A stretch of 64,000 bases of DNA from an uncultured Planctomycetales bacterium (GTDB taxonomy: Bacteria; Planctomycetota; Planctomycetia; Isosphaerales; Isosphaeraceae): the NCBI GenBank assembly GCA_903926465.1, contig CAIYJE010000126.1, positions 62,001-126,000 on the forward strand. The letters are read 5' to 3'. The notes under the pieces are model-generated. The model saw nothing but the letters and a program-made list of their open reading frames with translations, was not told where the DNA came from and did not search any database. The position numbers were made by a program, and so were the translations under genes. Below, one piece after another: positions 8,597 to 16,951 of the stretch (its first letter is position 1; each line of letters starts with the position of its first letter).

Positions 8597-9811
8597 CTAG
8601 CGTGTGGTTTCAAGGCTGATTCGCGTCAATTCCGCCCGATTCACAATGCAACTTGCGTTTGCCTTTTGAAGCATTTTCTCAAGTTCGTCGGCATCGCGAA
8701 TGGGAACGAAACCCAGGTTTTCAACAACGTCGTCTGGCAGTTGAGAAAGCAGGCCAATAGGCCCTGTACGATCAAACCGGGCAAGCCGTACGGCCGCCCG
8801 ATAATCTGGCTGATCCTTGAACTCCTTCAACGCCTTGGCCGCGATGGACGGATCATCCATTTCGGCCAGAAACCTGAGTGCGGCTCCGGGTGGCTCCAAG
8901 GTCGGACAGGCCAGCACCATGCGCCCTCCAGGCTCCACCAGTGATCGTGCAAGCACCATGGTTCTGGTCAATTCTTCCCAGCTTACCGGCAAGCCAGCGC
9001 TGGCGTCTCCCAGTCCCAGAACCAGCAGTTCGGTGGTCTCTTTTGCGGTAAACCGCCAACCTTTTTCAAACCGCTCCTTGGCAGCCTGAACCAGTTTCTC
9101 AACATCGCCCGCCAGAACGTCGGCTGTTCCAGAAGCACCCGGCAAGACCGCCACTTGAAAGCGAGCACCAAGGTGCCAGTTCACCTCGACCGCTTCTTTC
9201 ACCGGGCTTGGCTCAGAATCCTGACGGGCCGGGCGGACCCGATGAAACTCGGTCCGGGTCGGCTCATCGCTGGTCTCTGGGAAAATGGTGAACCAAGGAC
9301 CAAAGAGGCCGAACCCCTGGCGATCTCGCAGCCAGCCGATCGGAATGACCACATCGGCCTCGGCCAGATGGCGATTCAAATAAACCCTGCGCCCCGAGGT
9401 GGTATTACTCAAATAGGCAAGCTCGGCACGATCTTCCGGCGTATGTGCCAGCCAGGCCACCTCGGGGGGTAGCAACGGAGACTGGGGCCGATCTTGGCCG
9501 GGCGAACCGAGCAGTGAAATGGCCTGGAGTTCCACCCCCGCGGCCGTCAGCCGCTCAATCACGGCCGAGACAATCCGGGGCCAGTCGGGTGTACCAGGTT
9601 CCAGCACCAGAACCACATGATCTCCTGGCACCACAATTCGCCCCAGAGGCGGATAGTCCAGAGGTTCATCCAGCGCCTGGCGAATTCGTGCTGTCAGAGT
9701 TTGGGGATCGAGAGCGGCCGGCCCCGACCATTCTGCGGCCAGAGTTTCCGCGGGAACCGTGAGCGGCCCTTCAATTGCCGATAACATGATCTTGGCCCGG
9801 CTCTCGGTCAT
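8597..9811 (-). CDS. LarA-like (DUF2088) nickel-dependent racemase family protein
   Basis: 404 residues. The N-terminal 150 residues match the DUF2088 pattern: IRQALDEPLDYPPLGRIVVPGDHVVLVLEP, then a Rossmann-like segment with IVSAVIERLTAAGV. In LarA this domain binds a nickel-pincer cofactor for lactate racemisation; the family also includes racemases and epimerases of other 2-hydroxy acids. Length is close to LarA (~420). The LarB/C/E cofactor-synthesis genes are absent here. The substrate cannot be named and similarity is moderate. The ATG at 9811 was chosen; an in-frame ATG lies 8 codons in. ygfZ follows 26 bp downstream. Confidence 0.6.
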   Translation of the reverse strand: MTESRAKIMLSAIEGPLTVPAETLAAEWSGPAALDPQTLTARIRQALDEPLDYPPLGRIVVPGDHVVLVLEPGTPDWPRIVSAVIERLTAAGVELQAISLLGSPGQDRPQSPLLPPEVAWLAHTPEDRAELAYLSNTTSGRRVYLNRHLAEADVVIPIGWLRDRQGFGLFGPWFTIFPETSDEPTRTEFHRVRPARQDSEPSPVKEAVEVNWHLGARFQVAVLPGASGTADVLAGDVEKLVQAAKERFEKGWRFTAKETTELLVLGLGDASAGLPVSWEELTRTMVLARSLVEPGGRMVLACPTLEPPGAALRFLAEMDDPSIAAKALKEFKDQPDYRAAVRLARFDRTGPIGLLSQLPDDVVENLGFVPIRDADELEKMLQKANASCIVNRAELTRISLETTR

Positions 9812-10023
9812 TCGTCACTCACATTCCAGGGAACGGTTATCATGGACACGGTCGATCGTGTGTTGGTGCAATCGTAGACGCGAGCGGCCCTACCAGACAA
9901 GGTGAAGCGACGGTTGTGGCTCACATTCGGCTCGCCTGGCTTGAAATCGCAGCAACAGCCGCTGTTTCATGACCTTACAGTTTTTTGGAACAAATCCCCG
10001 ACCTCGTGCGTCTAAGTAGGAAG

Positions 10024-10638
10024 ATGGCAGCCAAAGACGATCAGAGCTTGGTTCGATCTAGCCTGAATGGCGATACCGAGGCCTTTGGCCAGCTGGTGCG
10101 CCGTTATCAGGACCGACTTTATCCCACCCTGCTCAGGCTGACCGGTTCTCCCGATGACGCCCTTGACCTACTTCAGGAAGCGTTCCTCCGCGCGTTTCAG
10201 AACCTGGGACGATATCGGGGCCAGAGTTCATTTTTCACCTGGGTTTACCGGATTGCCGTGAACCTGGCGATCAGTGAACGAAGGCATCGAAAAACATCAC
10301 CCAGTCATGCGGCCAAACAGGGGCTGGACCAGCTTGAGAATTTGCCTGCGTCCACTCAAGAAGATCCATCTCTCCGGCTGGAACGGGCTGAAGAAGAACA
10401 GCGAATCCAGAATGCGTTGATGCGGTTGCCAGACGAGGGGCGTGTGATTGTCGTTTTACGTGACCTTGATGGCCTGAGTTATGAAGAGATTGCCGAAGCG
10501 CTTCAAATTCCAATCGGCACCGTGCGGAGCCGGCTCCACCGGGCACGCACAGAACTGAAACAGATCTTGGAGCGAGCGGAACTTTTGCCACCCAAGCCGT
10601 CTTGGCAGGCCAAAGCCTCAAATTCGCTCGCCGACTAG
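10024..10638 (+). CDS. RNA polymerase ECF-type sigma factor
   Basis: 204 residues. Region 2 (about residues 15-80) shows FGQLVRRYQDRLY, ALDLLQEAFLRAF and FTWVYRIAVNLA. Region 4 (about 120-175) shows ALMRLPDEGRVIVVLRDLDGLSYEEIAEALQIPIGTVRSRLHRAR, the -35-recognising helix-turn-helix. Region 3 is absent, as in ECF sigmas. The ATG at 10024 is preceded by GTAGGAAG, a weak ribosome site; upstream TTG 9985 is less likely. The next gene, 57 bp downstream, looks like its anti-sigma factor. Confidence 0.95.
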   Translation: MAAKDDQSLVRSSLNGDTEAFGQLVRRYQDRLYPTLLRLTGSPDDALDLLQEAFLRAFQNLGRYRGQSSFFTWVYRIAVNLAISERRHRKTSPSHAAKQGLDQLENLPASTQEDPSLRLERAEEEQRIQNALMRLPDEGRVIVVLRDLDGLSYEEIAEALQIPIGTVRSRLHRARTELKQILERAELLPPKPSWQAKASNSLAD

Positions 10639-10695
10639 CTCCAGAACTCCTCATTTTTGAATTTTGAAATTCGTTCCGGCCTTTCTGGTGAACTC

Positions 10696-11829
10696 ATGGC
10701 TATGGATGATCATTCCGTGCTCTCTGCGTATCTCGATGGAGTTCTCGATGAATTCCAGAGGAAGCAGGTTGAAGCCGCGATCCTTGCAGATCAGAAGTTG
10801 CGCCAGGAGCTGGAGGGCCTGACCGAGCTCAGAAATTGCCTGGGTCAGCTTTCCAGGCCGGGGGTTCCGTTAGATCTCAGTGATCTGGTCGCTGGTCAAG
10901 CCGGCGACTGGCTGAAGCAACGCAGGCCGGCCGCTCGGGCACCACTCAGCTTGCGGCCATGGCTGGTACTCGGCCCTCTCAGTGCAGCCGCCGCAGCGCT
11001 GCTGATCTTCTGGCTGGCTGTCACCTATGATCGGACCCCGGGTGAACCCGGTCCACCGCTCGCCGTGAAGAGTACGGTCAGAGCCCCTGGACCCGATCAA
11101 AATCTGACGCAAAGTTCTGAGATTTTAGAGTCTGGCCCGATTCCACTCACGCCGCTGTTGCCGGGGGTTGCGGGCATCTCTCCACTTTTCCATGATCTGG
11201 ATCCGCTTCAGGAAGCGCAGGTTCACGACTTGACCGACTTGCCGGCCGGCGGAACCCTTAAAATTACAGCCCGGCCGCTGACGGTCGACCTGATGGAACG
11301 CCTGGATGGTGCCATCCAGCATGCACCCCGAGTTTCCAGGCATCACGCTGTGTTCACGGCGTTCCCCAAGGCCACCTCGGCTGAGCAAGCTCAACACCCC
11401 CAGATCGTGTATGCGGTCTCTTTTGACCAGGTGGAGTACGAGCGTTTTCGAGAGATTCTGAAAACGGCGCTGGAAGGAACTGGCGCAAAACTCTCTGAGC
11501 AACTTGGCGATGCATCGCGTCCGGCTGGCCTGGCACAAGCCAAGGTTCGAATGGGAGAGGTTGAGCCGAGCGGTTCCATCGTGCCGTTTGCGGCCACCGA
11601 ACTGCTTGGAGATCGAACCAGCGGTGGAAATTCAGCCGCTGCAATCGCACCGCATTACCCAGAAACCCTTGGACTCATCCTTCAAGACATGATGGCCAGC
11701 CCAGCGAGTAATGACCATCAGCTCAACCGCCAGCTCCTTCGCGAGATTCTGGGCATGGGGGCAGGTAAATTTCACGATGGCCGGACCGGCTCAGCCGGGG
11801 TTTATTTTATTGAAGTGGTCGAGCCCTGA
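10696..11829 (+). CDS. Membrane anti-sigma factor-like protein
   Basis: 377 residues. Residues 1-60 (DDHSVLSAYLDGVLDEFQRKQVEAAI and following) match the helical anti-sigma domain that binds ECF sigmas, but the zinc-binding HxxxCxxC motif is missing, so this is a non-zinc type. One transmembrane segment at about 85-110 (WLVLGPLSAAAAALLIFWLAV) puts the rest, ~265 residues, outside the cytoplasm. That outer domain is not recognised; it includes a stretch like FDQVEYERFREILKTALEG. The position after the sigma gene supports a signal-transducing pair. Start ATG 10696; a second ATG lies 2 codons on. Confidence 0.8.
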   Translation: MAMDDHSVLSAYLDGVLDEFQRKQVEAAILADQKLRQELEGLTELRNCLGQLSRPGVPLDLSDLVAGQAGDWLKQRRPAARAPLSLRPWLVLGPLSAAAAALLIFWLAVTYDRTPGEPGPPLAVKSTVRAPGPDQNLTQSSEILESGPIPLTPLLPGVAGISPLFHDLDPLQEAQVHDLTDLPAGGTLKITARPLTVDLMERLDGAIQHAPRVSRHHAVFTAFPKATSAEQAQHPQIVYAVSFDQVEYERFREILKTALEGTGAKLSEQLGDASRPAGLAQAKVRMGEVEPSGSIVPFAATELLGDRTSGGNSAAAIAPHYPETLGLILQDMMASPASNDHQLNRQLLREILGMGAGKFHDGRTGSAGVYFIEVVEP

Positions 11830-11923
11830 CACGGCCTGGAGCGGTTCAGTGTCTAATGGTCCATGGCCGGACCGTAGCCCTCGGCCGTCGGCTGGTTCAA
11901 TGTTATCTTGTCTGGTGGAGAGC

Positions 11924-11992
11924 AGCCGCCCCCGGCTGTCTCTGGTTTGACATTTGTACGATAACTCCCGAAATAAACAGACGGGGGCGGCT
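11924..11992. repeat. GC-rich inverted repeat between convergent genes
   Basis: AGCCGCCCCCG (11924-11934) is the exact reverse complement of CGGGGGCGGCT (11982-11992), with a 47-nt loop. It lies between the 3' ends of the anti-sigma gene and sppA. No T tract follows, so termination is only a possibility. The rest of 11830-12076 shows nothing else. Confidence 0.5.
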
Positions 11993-12076
11993 GTCCCACA
12001 TCCGATGCGTGGGTCCAGCACGACTTCTCAATTGCTCCGGTGTGTGATCCAAACGCGAACCGCTATCAAACCGGTT

Positions 12077-13057
12077 TCAGTGGGCCAGCAGCAAGAGTTG
12101 CGGGCCGACCTGAAGCAACGATGAAAACTCCGTCCAGGGGGAATCCAGCCTGGCCTGCGTGCTGAAGAGCGTCTCGACCAGGCTTCGTGGCTCGGCATAC
12201 CGGACGATTTTTGCTTCTGGCAACGAGGCTCGCTTCTGGGCCTCTAGCACAGCATCATCGAGGTAACCCAGCCGATCGACCAGGCGAAACTGGATCGCTT
12301 CATCGGCCGTGAACACTCGTCCGTCGGCCAGGGTCCTGACCGAACCCTCGTCCAGCTTACGACCCTGAGCGATCACACTCACAAACCGATCGAGCCCCTT
12401 GCCAATCATCCCCTTCCAGCGCTCTCGTTCCTCATCGTTCAAAGGCCTGAACAACGACGGGGCATCTTTCCAGGATCCTGTTGCCAGCGTTTCCATTCTC
12501 ACGCCAACTTTTTCAAGCAATCCCCCCACTTCAGGCACTTCCATCAAAACCCCAATCGATCCCGTAAGCGTGGTGGGTTCCGCCAGAATCACGTCGCTTG
12601 AGGTCGCCACATAATAGCCACCAGAGGCTGCGATTCCGGCAAGCGAGGCAACAACCGGCTTTCCCTTGGATTGCAGGGCTTTCACTTCTCGCCAGATCTG
12701 GTCAGAACCTGAGAGCGAACCTCCAGGCGAATCGACCCGAAGCACGACCGCATGAACCCTGTCGTCGGACCTGGCCTGACGAAGTTGCCGGATCACGTGA
12801 TCAACGGAATGACCGGCAATTGTGCCAGTGACGGTGACAATGGCAACCTTGGGGCCAAGCAGCGGACCTGCCTCATAAGTCTCTTGAAGCCTGGAAGGGA
12901 GCCCCCCCGCACTCATGAATGCACCCACAAGCAACAGTCCCAGCAACAGGCTGAGAAGCAGGCCCATCCCTCTCCAGAGGAAGGAGCGACCTCTTCGGCG
13001 ATCAACGAAGACAGTCTGTGAAGCTGGAGAGGAAGGCTCTGAGGGGCTCGAACTCAT
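12077..13057 (-). CDS. sppA: Signal peptide peptidase SppA, 36-kDa type
   Basis: 326 residues. One N-terminal membrane helix at about 27-48 anchors a ClpP-like serine protease domain that degrades cleaved signal peptides at the membrane. The nucleophile is Ser145 in GIAASGGYYVA and the general base Lys197 in GSWKDAPS. DSPGG at about 109-113 forms the oxyanion region, and TGSIGV is also typical. This is the short single-domain bacterial form. It starts divergently from def, 208 bp away. Confidence 0.93.
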   Translation of the reverse strand: MSSSPSEPSSPASQTVFVDRRRGRSFLWRGMGLLLSLLLGLLLVGAFMSAGGLPSRLQETYEAGPLLGPKVAIVTVTGTIAGHSVDHVIRQLRQARSDDRVHAVVLRVDSPGGSLSGSDQIWREVKALQSKGKPVVASLAGIAASGGYYVATSSDVILAEPTTLTGSIGVLMEVPEVGGLLEKVGVRMETLATGSWKDAPSLFRPLNDEERERWKGMIGKGLDRFVSVIAQGRKLDEGSVRTLADGRVFTADEAIQFRLVDRLGYLDDAVLEAQKRASLPEAKIVRYAEPRSLVETLFSTQARLDSPWTEFSSLLQVGPQLLLLAH

Positions 13058-13265
13058 GGTGGTTCCTGGGGGCGAAGGTGCAGGGGCCGTTGGGCCAGGG
13101 TCCTCGCCAAGACAAAGGTGAGGCCTCTATAATCTTAGCAATTCCTGTCCCTGAGCATGCGAGCCGTTTCACAAGGCCCAGCGACTGGAATTCCAGGCCG
13201 GATCCGCAACCACGCGCCACGTCGATTGATTTCACGATTTTTAGCTTGTTCTTAAGGAATTATCC

Positions 13266-13865
13266 GTGCTCAGGATTGTGCCCTACTCACACCCCGCTCT
13301 GCGTTATGAATCTGTGCCGGTTCAACGCATTGATGAGAAGCTCCGCACTCAGGTCCGTTCCATGTTTGATCTGATGTACGAGGCACGAGGCATAGGTCTG
13401 GCCGCCAATCAGGTGGGGCTTCCCTTCCGATTTTTCATTCTGAACCTCACGTGCGACCCAGACCAGACCCAGCAAGAGCAGGTCTTCATCAATCCCGAGA
13501 TTGTCAAACGCCATTCCTTTGTGATCGAGGAAGAAGGCTGCCTGAGCTTCCCCGGCATTTACTACAATGTTCAGCGAGCTCGAAAAATCCGAGCCCGAGC
13601 CTTTGACCTCGCCGGCAATCTGGTCGAGATCGAGGCCGAAGATTTACTGAGCCGGGCCATCCAGCACGAAACCGACCACCTTGCCGGCCGCCTGTTCATT
13701 GACCTGCTGTCGGCCGAGGATAAACGCGCCGCGGCGGATAAGATCCAAGAGGTCGAGGCGGGGTACCGCCGGGCCCAGGCGGAAGGGATTTACCCACCGG
13801 ACGACGAGATCAAACGGCAACTGAATGCTCTGGCCAAGGGCGAGTCTGCCTCCACGGCGGTCTGA
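13266..13865 (+). CDS. def: Peptide deformylase
   Basis: 199 residues. Removes the N-formyl group from new proteins. All three metal-site motifs are present: GIGLAANQVG (43-51), EGCLSFPG with ligand Cys92, and QHETDHLAG with His134, Glu135 and His138. The C-terminal helix is longer than in E. coli. The start is GTG, supported by TAAGGAATTATCC upstream, one of the few clear Shine-Dalgarno sites in the window. fmt, its partner in the formylation cycle, lies about 9 kb away. A hairpin follows. Confidence 0.96.
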   Translation: MLRIVPYSHPALRYESVPVQRIDEKLRTQVRSMFDLMYEARGIGLAANQVGLPFRFFILNLTCDPDQTQQEQVFINPEIVKRHSFVIEEEGCLSFPGIYYNVQRARKIRARAFDLAGNLVEIEAEDLLSRAIQHETDHLAGRLFIDLLSAEDKRAAADKIQEVEAGYRRAQAEGIYPPDDEIKRQLNALAKGESASTAV

Positions 13866-13895
13866 CGGAATGGTTAAAACCGGCCCGCGTCCAAA

Positions 13896-13931
13896 GCCGA
13901 CAGATGCCTGGTTCGAACGGCGTCTGTCGGC
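13896..13931 (+). terminator. Hairpin after def, probable terminator
   Basis: A 13-bp stem (13896-13908 with 13919-13931, one wobble) closes a 10-nt loop and is followed by CTGTTGTTC. The T tract is poor, so termination may be partial. Confidence 0.55.
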
Positions 13932-13957
13932 CTGTTGTTCAGAAGAGATTCACTCCC

Positions 13958-14872
13958 ATGCAGCTAGGGTTTGTCTCAGCCGTACTCAAAGATCAGTCGC
14001 TTGAAGAGATTCTTCGCTTTGCTGCGGAGACTGGTTATGGCTGCGTGGAGGTTATGTGCTGGCCGAGTGCTTCAGCCCAGATGCAAAACGCAGGGCCCTG
14101 CCACCTGGACGTGACACGGCTTGGCCCTGAAGATCAACGCCAGATCCGCGCTTTATGTAAACATTTCGGGGTCAACATCTCCGCGCTCGGTTACTACCCG
14201 AACCCTCTTTCGGCGGACGCGGAAGAGGCCAAGGTGGCCTGTTCCCACCTGCACCAGGTGATAGAGGCCGCCGCGGTACTGGGGATTGGCCTGGTCACCA
14301 CATTCGTGGGACGAGACCACCGCAAGTCGGTTGACGAAAACTGGCCCAGGTTCCTGGAAACCTGGCACCCGCTCATTCAACACGCCGAGCAACTGGGAGT
14401 TCGGGTTGCCATTGAAAACTGTCCCATGCTATTTGCAGACGATCAGTGGCCAGGCGGCAAGAACCTTGCCACCACGCCCGCAATCTGGCGCAAAATGTTT
14501 GACGCAATTCCCAGCGCGAATTTTGGACTCAACCTGGACCCCTCGCACCTGATCTGGCAGCAGATCCACCCGGCCCACGCCATTCACGGCTTCCGTGACC
14601 GCCTGTTTCACGTTCACGCCAAAGACGCTCGAATCGACGCCCTGGCCTTGAACGAACATGGCGTTCTCTCCAATCCACGGCTCTGGCATACGCCCAAGCT
14701 ACCAGGCCTGGGCGACCTGAACTGGGGAGCCTTCTTTGGCTCACTGGGCGATGTCGGTTACTCTGGTCCGGTGACCGTTGAGGTCGAGGATCGGAGCTTT
14801 CAGGGTTCGCTTGAGCGTCGCCATGCGTCACTGGTCCAGAGCTACCGTTATCTCCAGCAATTCGTGAGTTGA
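13958..14872 (+). CDS. Sugar phosphate isomerase/epimerase (xylose isomerase-like TIM barrel)
   Basis: 304 residues. An AP-endonuclease-2/IolE-type TIM barrel. It opens QLGFVSAVLKDQSLEEILRF and carries VAIENCPM, NLDPSHLIWQ and HVHAKD in the order of metal ligands expected for this fold (Glu, Asp/His, His). It closes with GPVTVEVEDRS, a final Glu ligand. Relatives are 3-keto-sugar or cyclitol epimerases that often work with Gfo/Idh/MocA enzymes, which are frequent in this genome. Start ATG 13958. The next gene begins two bases after the stop, so translational coupling is likely. Confidence 0.85.
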   Translation: MQLGFVSAVLKDQSLEEILRFAAETGYGCVEVMCWPSASAQMQNAGPCHLDVTRLGPEDQRQIRALCKHFGVNISALGYYPNPLSADAEEAKVACSHLHQVIEAAAVLGIGLVTTFVGRDHRKSVDENWPRFLETWHPLIQHAEQLGVRVAIENCPMLFADDQWPGGKNLATTPAIWRKMFDAIPSANFGLNLDPSHLIWQQIHPAHAIHGFRDRLFHVHAKDARIDALALNEHGVLSNPRLWHTPKLPGLGDLNWGAFFGSLGDVGYSGPVTVEVEDRSFQGSLERRHASLVQSYRYLQQFVS

Positions 14873-14873
14873 A

Positions 14874-15953
14874 ATGGTAACCCCAGACCTTCACACCGAC
14901 CGCACACTCAACGCATCTAGCGCCGTGGACCTTTCGGTCCTGATCCCAATTTACAACGAGATCGACAACCTCGACCCGCTTTATGAGGAGCTGAACCAGG
15001 TTCTAAGCCCCACCGGGCTGCGCTATGAACTGGTGTTTGTGGATGACGGCTCACGTGATGGATCTCGCAACCGCCTGAAGGCCATTCAAGCTGCCGACCC
15101 GGCACACGTGCGAGTGGCCCTGCTCAGACGCAACTGCGGCCAAACCGCAGCCCTTTCGGCCGCGCTCGATCTGGCCCGTGGCGCCATTCTGGTTCCCATG
15201 GACGGTGACCGCCAGAACGATCCGGCAGACATCCCCCGGCTACTCGCCAAGCTCGACGAGGGATATGACGTGGTCTCTGGCTGGCGCAAAGATCGCAAAG
15301 ATCGCTGGCTCACCCGCAAACTCCCTTCACTGCTGGCAAATCGACTTGTCGCCAGAATCTCTGGTGTGGAACTGCACGACTTTGGCTGCACCATGAAGGC
15401 GTACCGCCGCGAGGTCCTGGAAGGGGTGAGACTGTACGGCGAGATGCACCGATTCATTCCTATCTTTGCAAGCTGGCAAGGCGGCCGAGTGGCCGAACTG
15501 GTGGTGAATCATCGGCCCCGTACGGCCGGAAAATCCAAATACGGACTGGGCCGCACCTTCAACGTGGTGCTGGACCTGGTTCTCATCCGATTCTTTCAGC
15601 GCTACGCTCAAAGACCGATTCACCTCTTCGGTCGTATTGGACTCTCATCTCTTCTGCTCAGCGTGATCAGCTTCATTCTTATGCTCTTCTTTAAATACAT
15701 TTATAGCCCACCCAAGACGTTTGTGGAAACTCCGCTGCCGATGCTGGTTGTGATGTTCTTCTTGGCGGGGCTACAGAGCATTCTGATGGGACTACTAGCC
15801 GAAATGATCATGCGAACGTATTACGAATCTCAGTCCAAAGCCACGTACCTGCTTGGCGAGCTTCATGAGGGAACGTCGAAGGAAGTCAAAGCCGTGGGCT
15901 CGGCCGCTACACCTACGGAAGGTGCTCCGCGGAGTGGAGGCCCCTCGGTGTAA
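14874..15953 (+). CDS. Family 2 glycosyltransferase, ArnC/DPM1-like, membrane anchored
   Basis: 359 residues. GT-A domain: LSVLIPIYNEIDNLDPLYEEL, VFVDDGSRDGS, VPMDGDRQNDPADIP (DxD-type region) and FGCTMKAYRREV. This is the polyprenol-phosphate glycosyltransferase pattern. Two transmembrane segments follow (about 255-280 and 290-315), as in ArnC and GtrB. It would load a sugar onto a lipid carrier at the inner face of the membrane. Its 3' end overlaps the convergent flippase-like gene by 91 bp. The tail after the second helix, Gly/Ser/Pro-rich, is in the overlap. Confidence 0.92.
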   Translation: MVTPDLHTDRTLNASSAVDLSVLIPIYNEIDNLDPLYEELNQVLSPTGLRYELVFVDDGSRDGSRNRLKAIQAADPAHVRVALLRRNCGQTAALSAALDLARGAILVPMDGDRQNDPADIPRLLAKLDEGYDVVSGWRKDRKDRWLTRKLPSLLANRLVARISGVELHDFGCTMKAYRREVLEGVRLYGEMHRFIPIFASWQGGRVAELVVNHRPRTAGKSKYGLGRTFNVVLDLVLIRFFQRYAQRPIHLFGRIGLSSLLLSVISFILMLFFKYIYSPPKTFVETPLPMLVVMFFLAGLQSILMGLLAEMIMRTYYESQSKATYLLGELHEGTSKEVKAVGSAATPTEGAPRSGGPSV

Positions 15954-16951
15954 TCGACTGGGCCGTCCAGTTCGAGCTTCAGGGGCCTGCGAGATCGCGA
16001 TGTCAGATACACCGTGGCACCAATGATGGCGGCCACCAACTGAAAGAGTCGGAAGCCGATCATCGCCACGGCACCCCCGCTGTATCCCAGTGTCTGGAAG
16101 AGCAGGGCACTGACGTTTTCTGAAGCACCCAGGCCAGAGAATGGCAGCGGGATCGCGGTGCTGAACAAGATCAGGGGAACAATCGAGAATGTTTCCAGCA
16201 GTGTAGGGCGAGCGGCCCCTGGACCGATTGCCTGAATCACTCCATAAAAGGCGGTCGCGTTCAGCAGGTGGGTGGCAAACGCCATGAGAATCCCTAGCCC
16301 CACTTGCGGCAAACTGCGCCGATAGGCTATGCCCATGGCGTGGAGTTCCTCAATGCGACGGATCCAGCCAGGGTGCCCGGCGAGTCGACGGGACAACGGC
16401 CCGTGCGGCCGAATGGAAAACGCCAGCACCAGTCCGCAGACACACAGGCCCATGGCCACAATGGAGGCGATAACAATTGGTCTAGCCCGACTGTCTAGCC
16501 GGGCCCAGCCGATCAGGCCAAAGGTCGAGGCCAGGAAGAACAAACCCAGAAGCGCGACCAAGCGATCAACAACGATCGAGGCAATGGCACGCCCCTTGTG
16601 CTGGTGCTCTTTGGCCAGATACGCCCCCTTGATCACGTCTCCACCAACCGCGCCCGGAATCACAAGATTGAAGAACATTCCAATCCAGCCCAGCCGGAAC
16701 GCATCTTTCAGGGGAAACGGAAGCGATTGACTTCGAACCAGCAACCACCATCGGACCAGCGCCAGCATGACGCCCGTGAGGTACGCAACCAGCGCAAGAA
16801 ACCAGACCGAGTAGCGAGGCTTCTGGGCCAGGGTCCTGGCAAGTGCGTCTCGGTTCATACCAAGCACAATGGCCAGTAGTGTCAGGGAGACCAGGATTTT
16901 CAGGGAAAGGACGATCCATTGCCTCTCTCGCCGGCTCGCACCTGGCCTCAT
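15863..16951 (-). CDS. Lysylphosphatidylglycerol synthase/flippase-like membrane protein (UPF0104/AglD type)
   Basis: 362 residues with about 8 hydrophobic segments. It holds the family signature NLVIPGAVGGDVIKGAYLAKE and the later FSGLGASENVSALLF segment. Such proteins include the MprF membrane domain and AglD-like proteins that move or use lipid-linked sugars. Pairing with the convergent polyprenol-phosphate glycosyltransferase makes a role in a lipid-linked sugar route attractive, though that is inference. The start overlaps the glnE stop by 4 bp (ATGA), so the two are an operon. The last ~30 codons lie opposite the glycosyltransferase end. Confidence 0.8.
   Translation of the reverse strand: MRPGASRRERQWIVLSLKILVSLTLLAIVLGMNRDALARTLAQKPRYSVWFLALVAYLTGVMLALVRWWLLVRSQSLPFPLKDAFRLGWIGMFFNLVIPGAVGGDVIKGAYLAKEHQHKGRAIASIVVDRLVALLGLFFLASTFGLIGWARLDSRARPIVIASIVAMGLCVCGLVLAFSIRPHGPLSRRLAGHPGWIRRIEELHAMGIAYRRSLPQVGLGILMAFATHLLNATAFYGVIQAIGPGAARPTLLETFSIVPLILFSTAIPLPFSGLGASENVSALLFQTLGYSGGAVAMIGFRLFQLVAAIIGATVYLTSRSRRPLKLELDGPVDYTEGPPLRGAPSVGVAAEPTALTSFDVPS

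Noticed and set aside
11924-11992. Terminator between the anti-sigma gene and sppA
   Set aside because: The loop is 47 nt and there is no T tract, so it is kept only as an inverted repeat.
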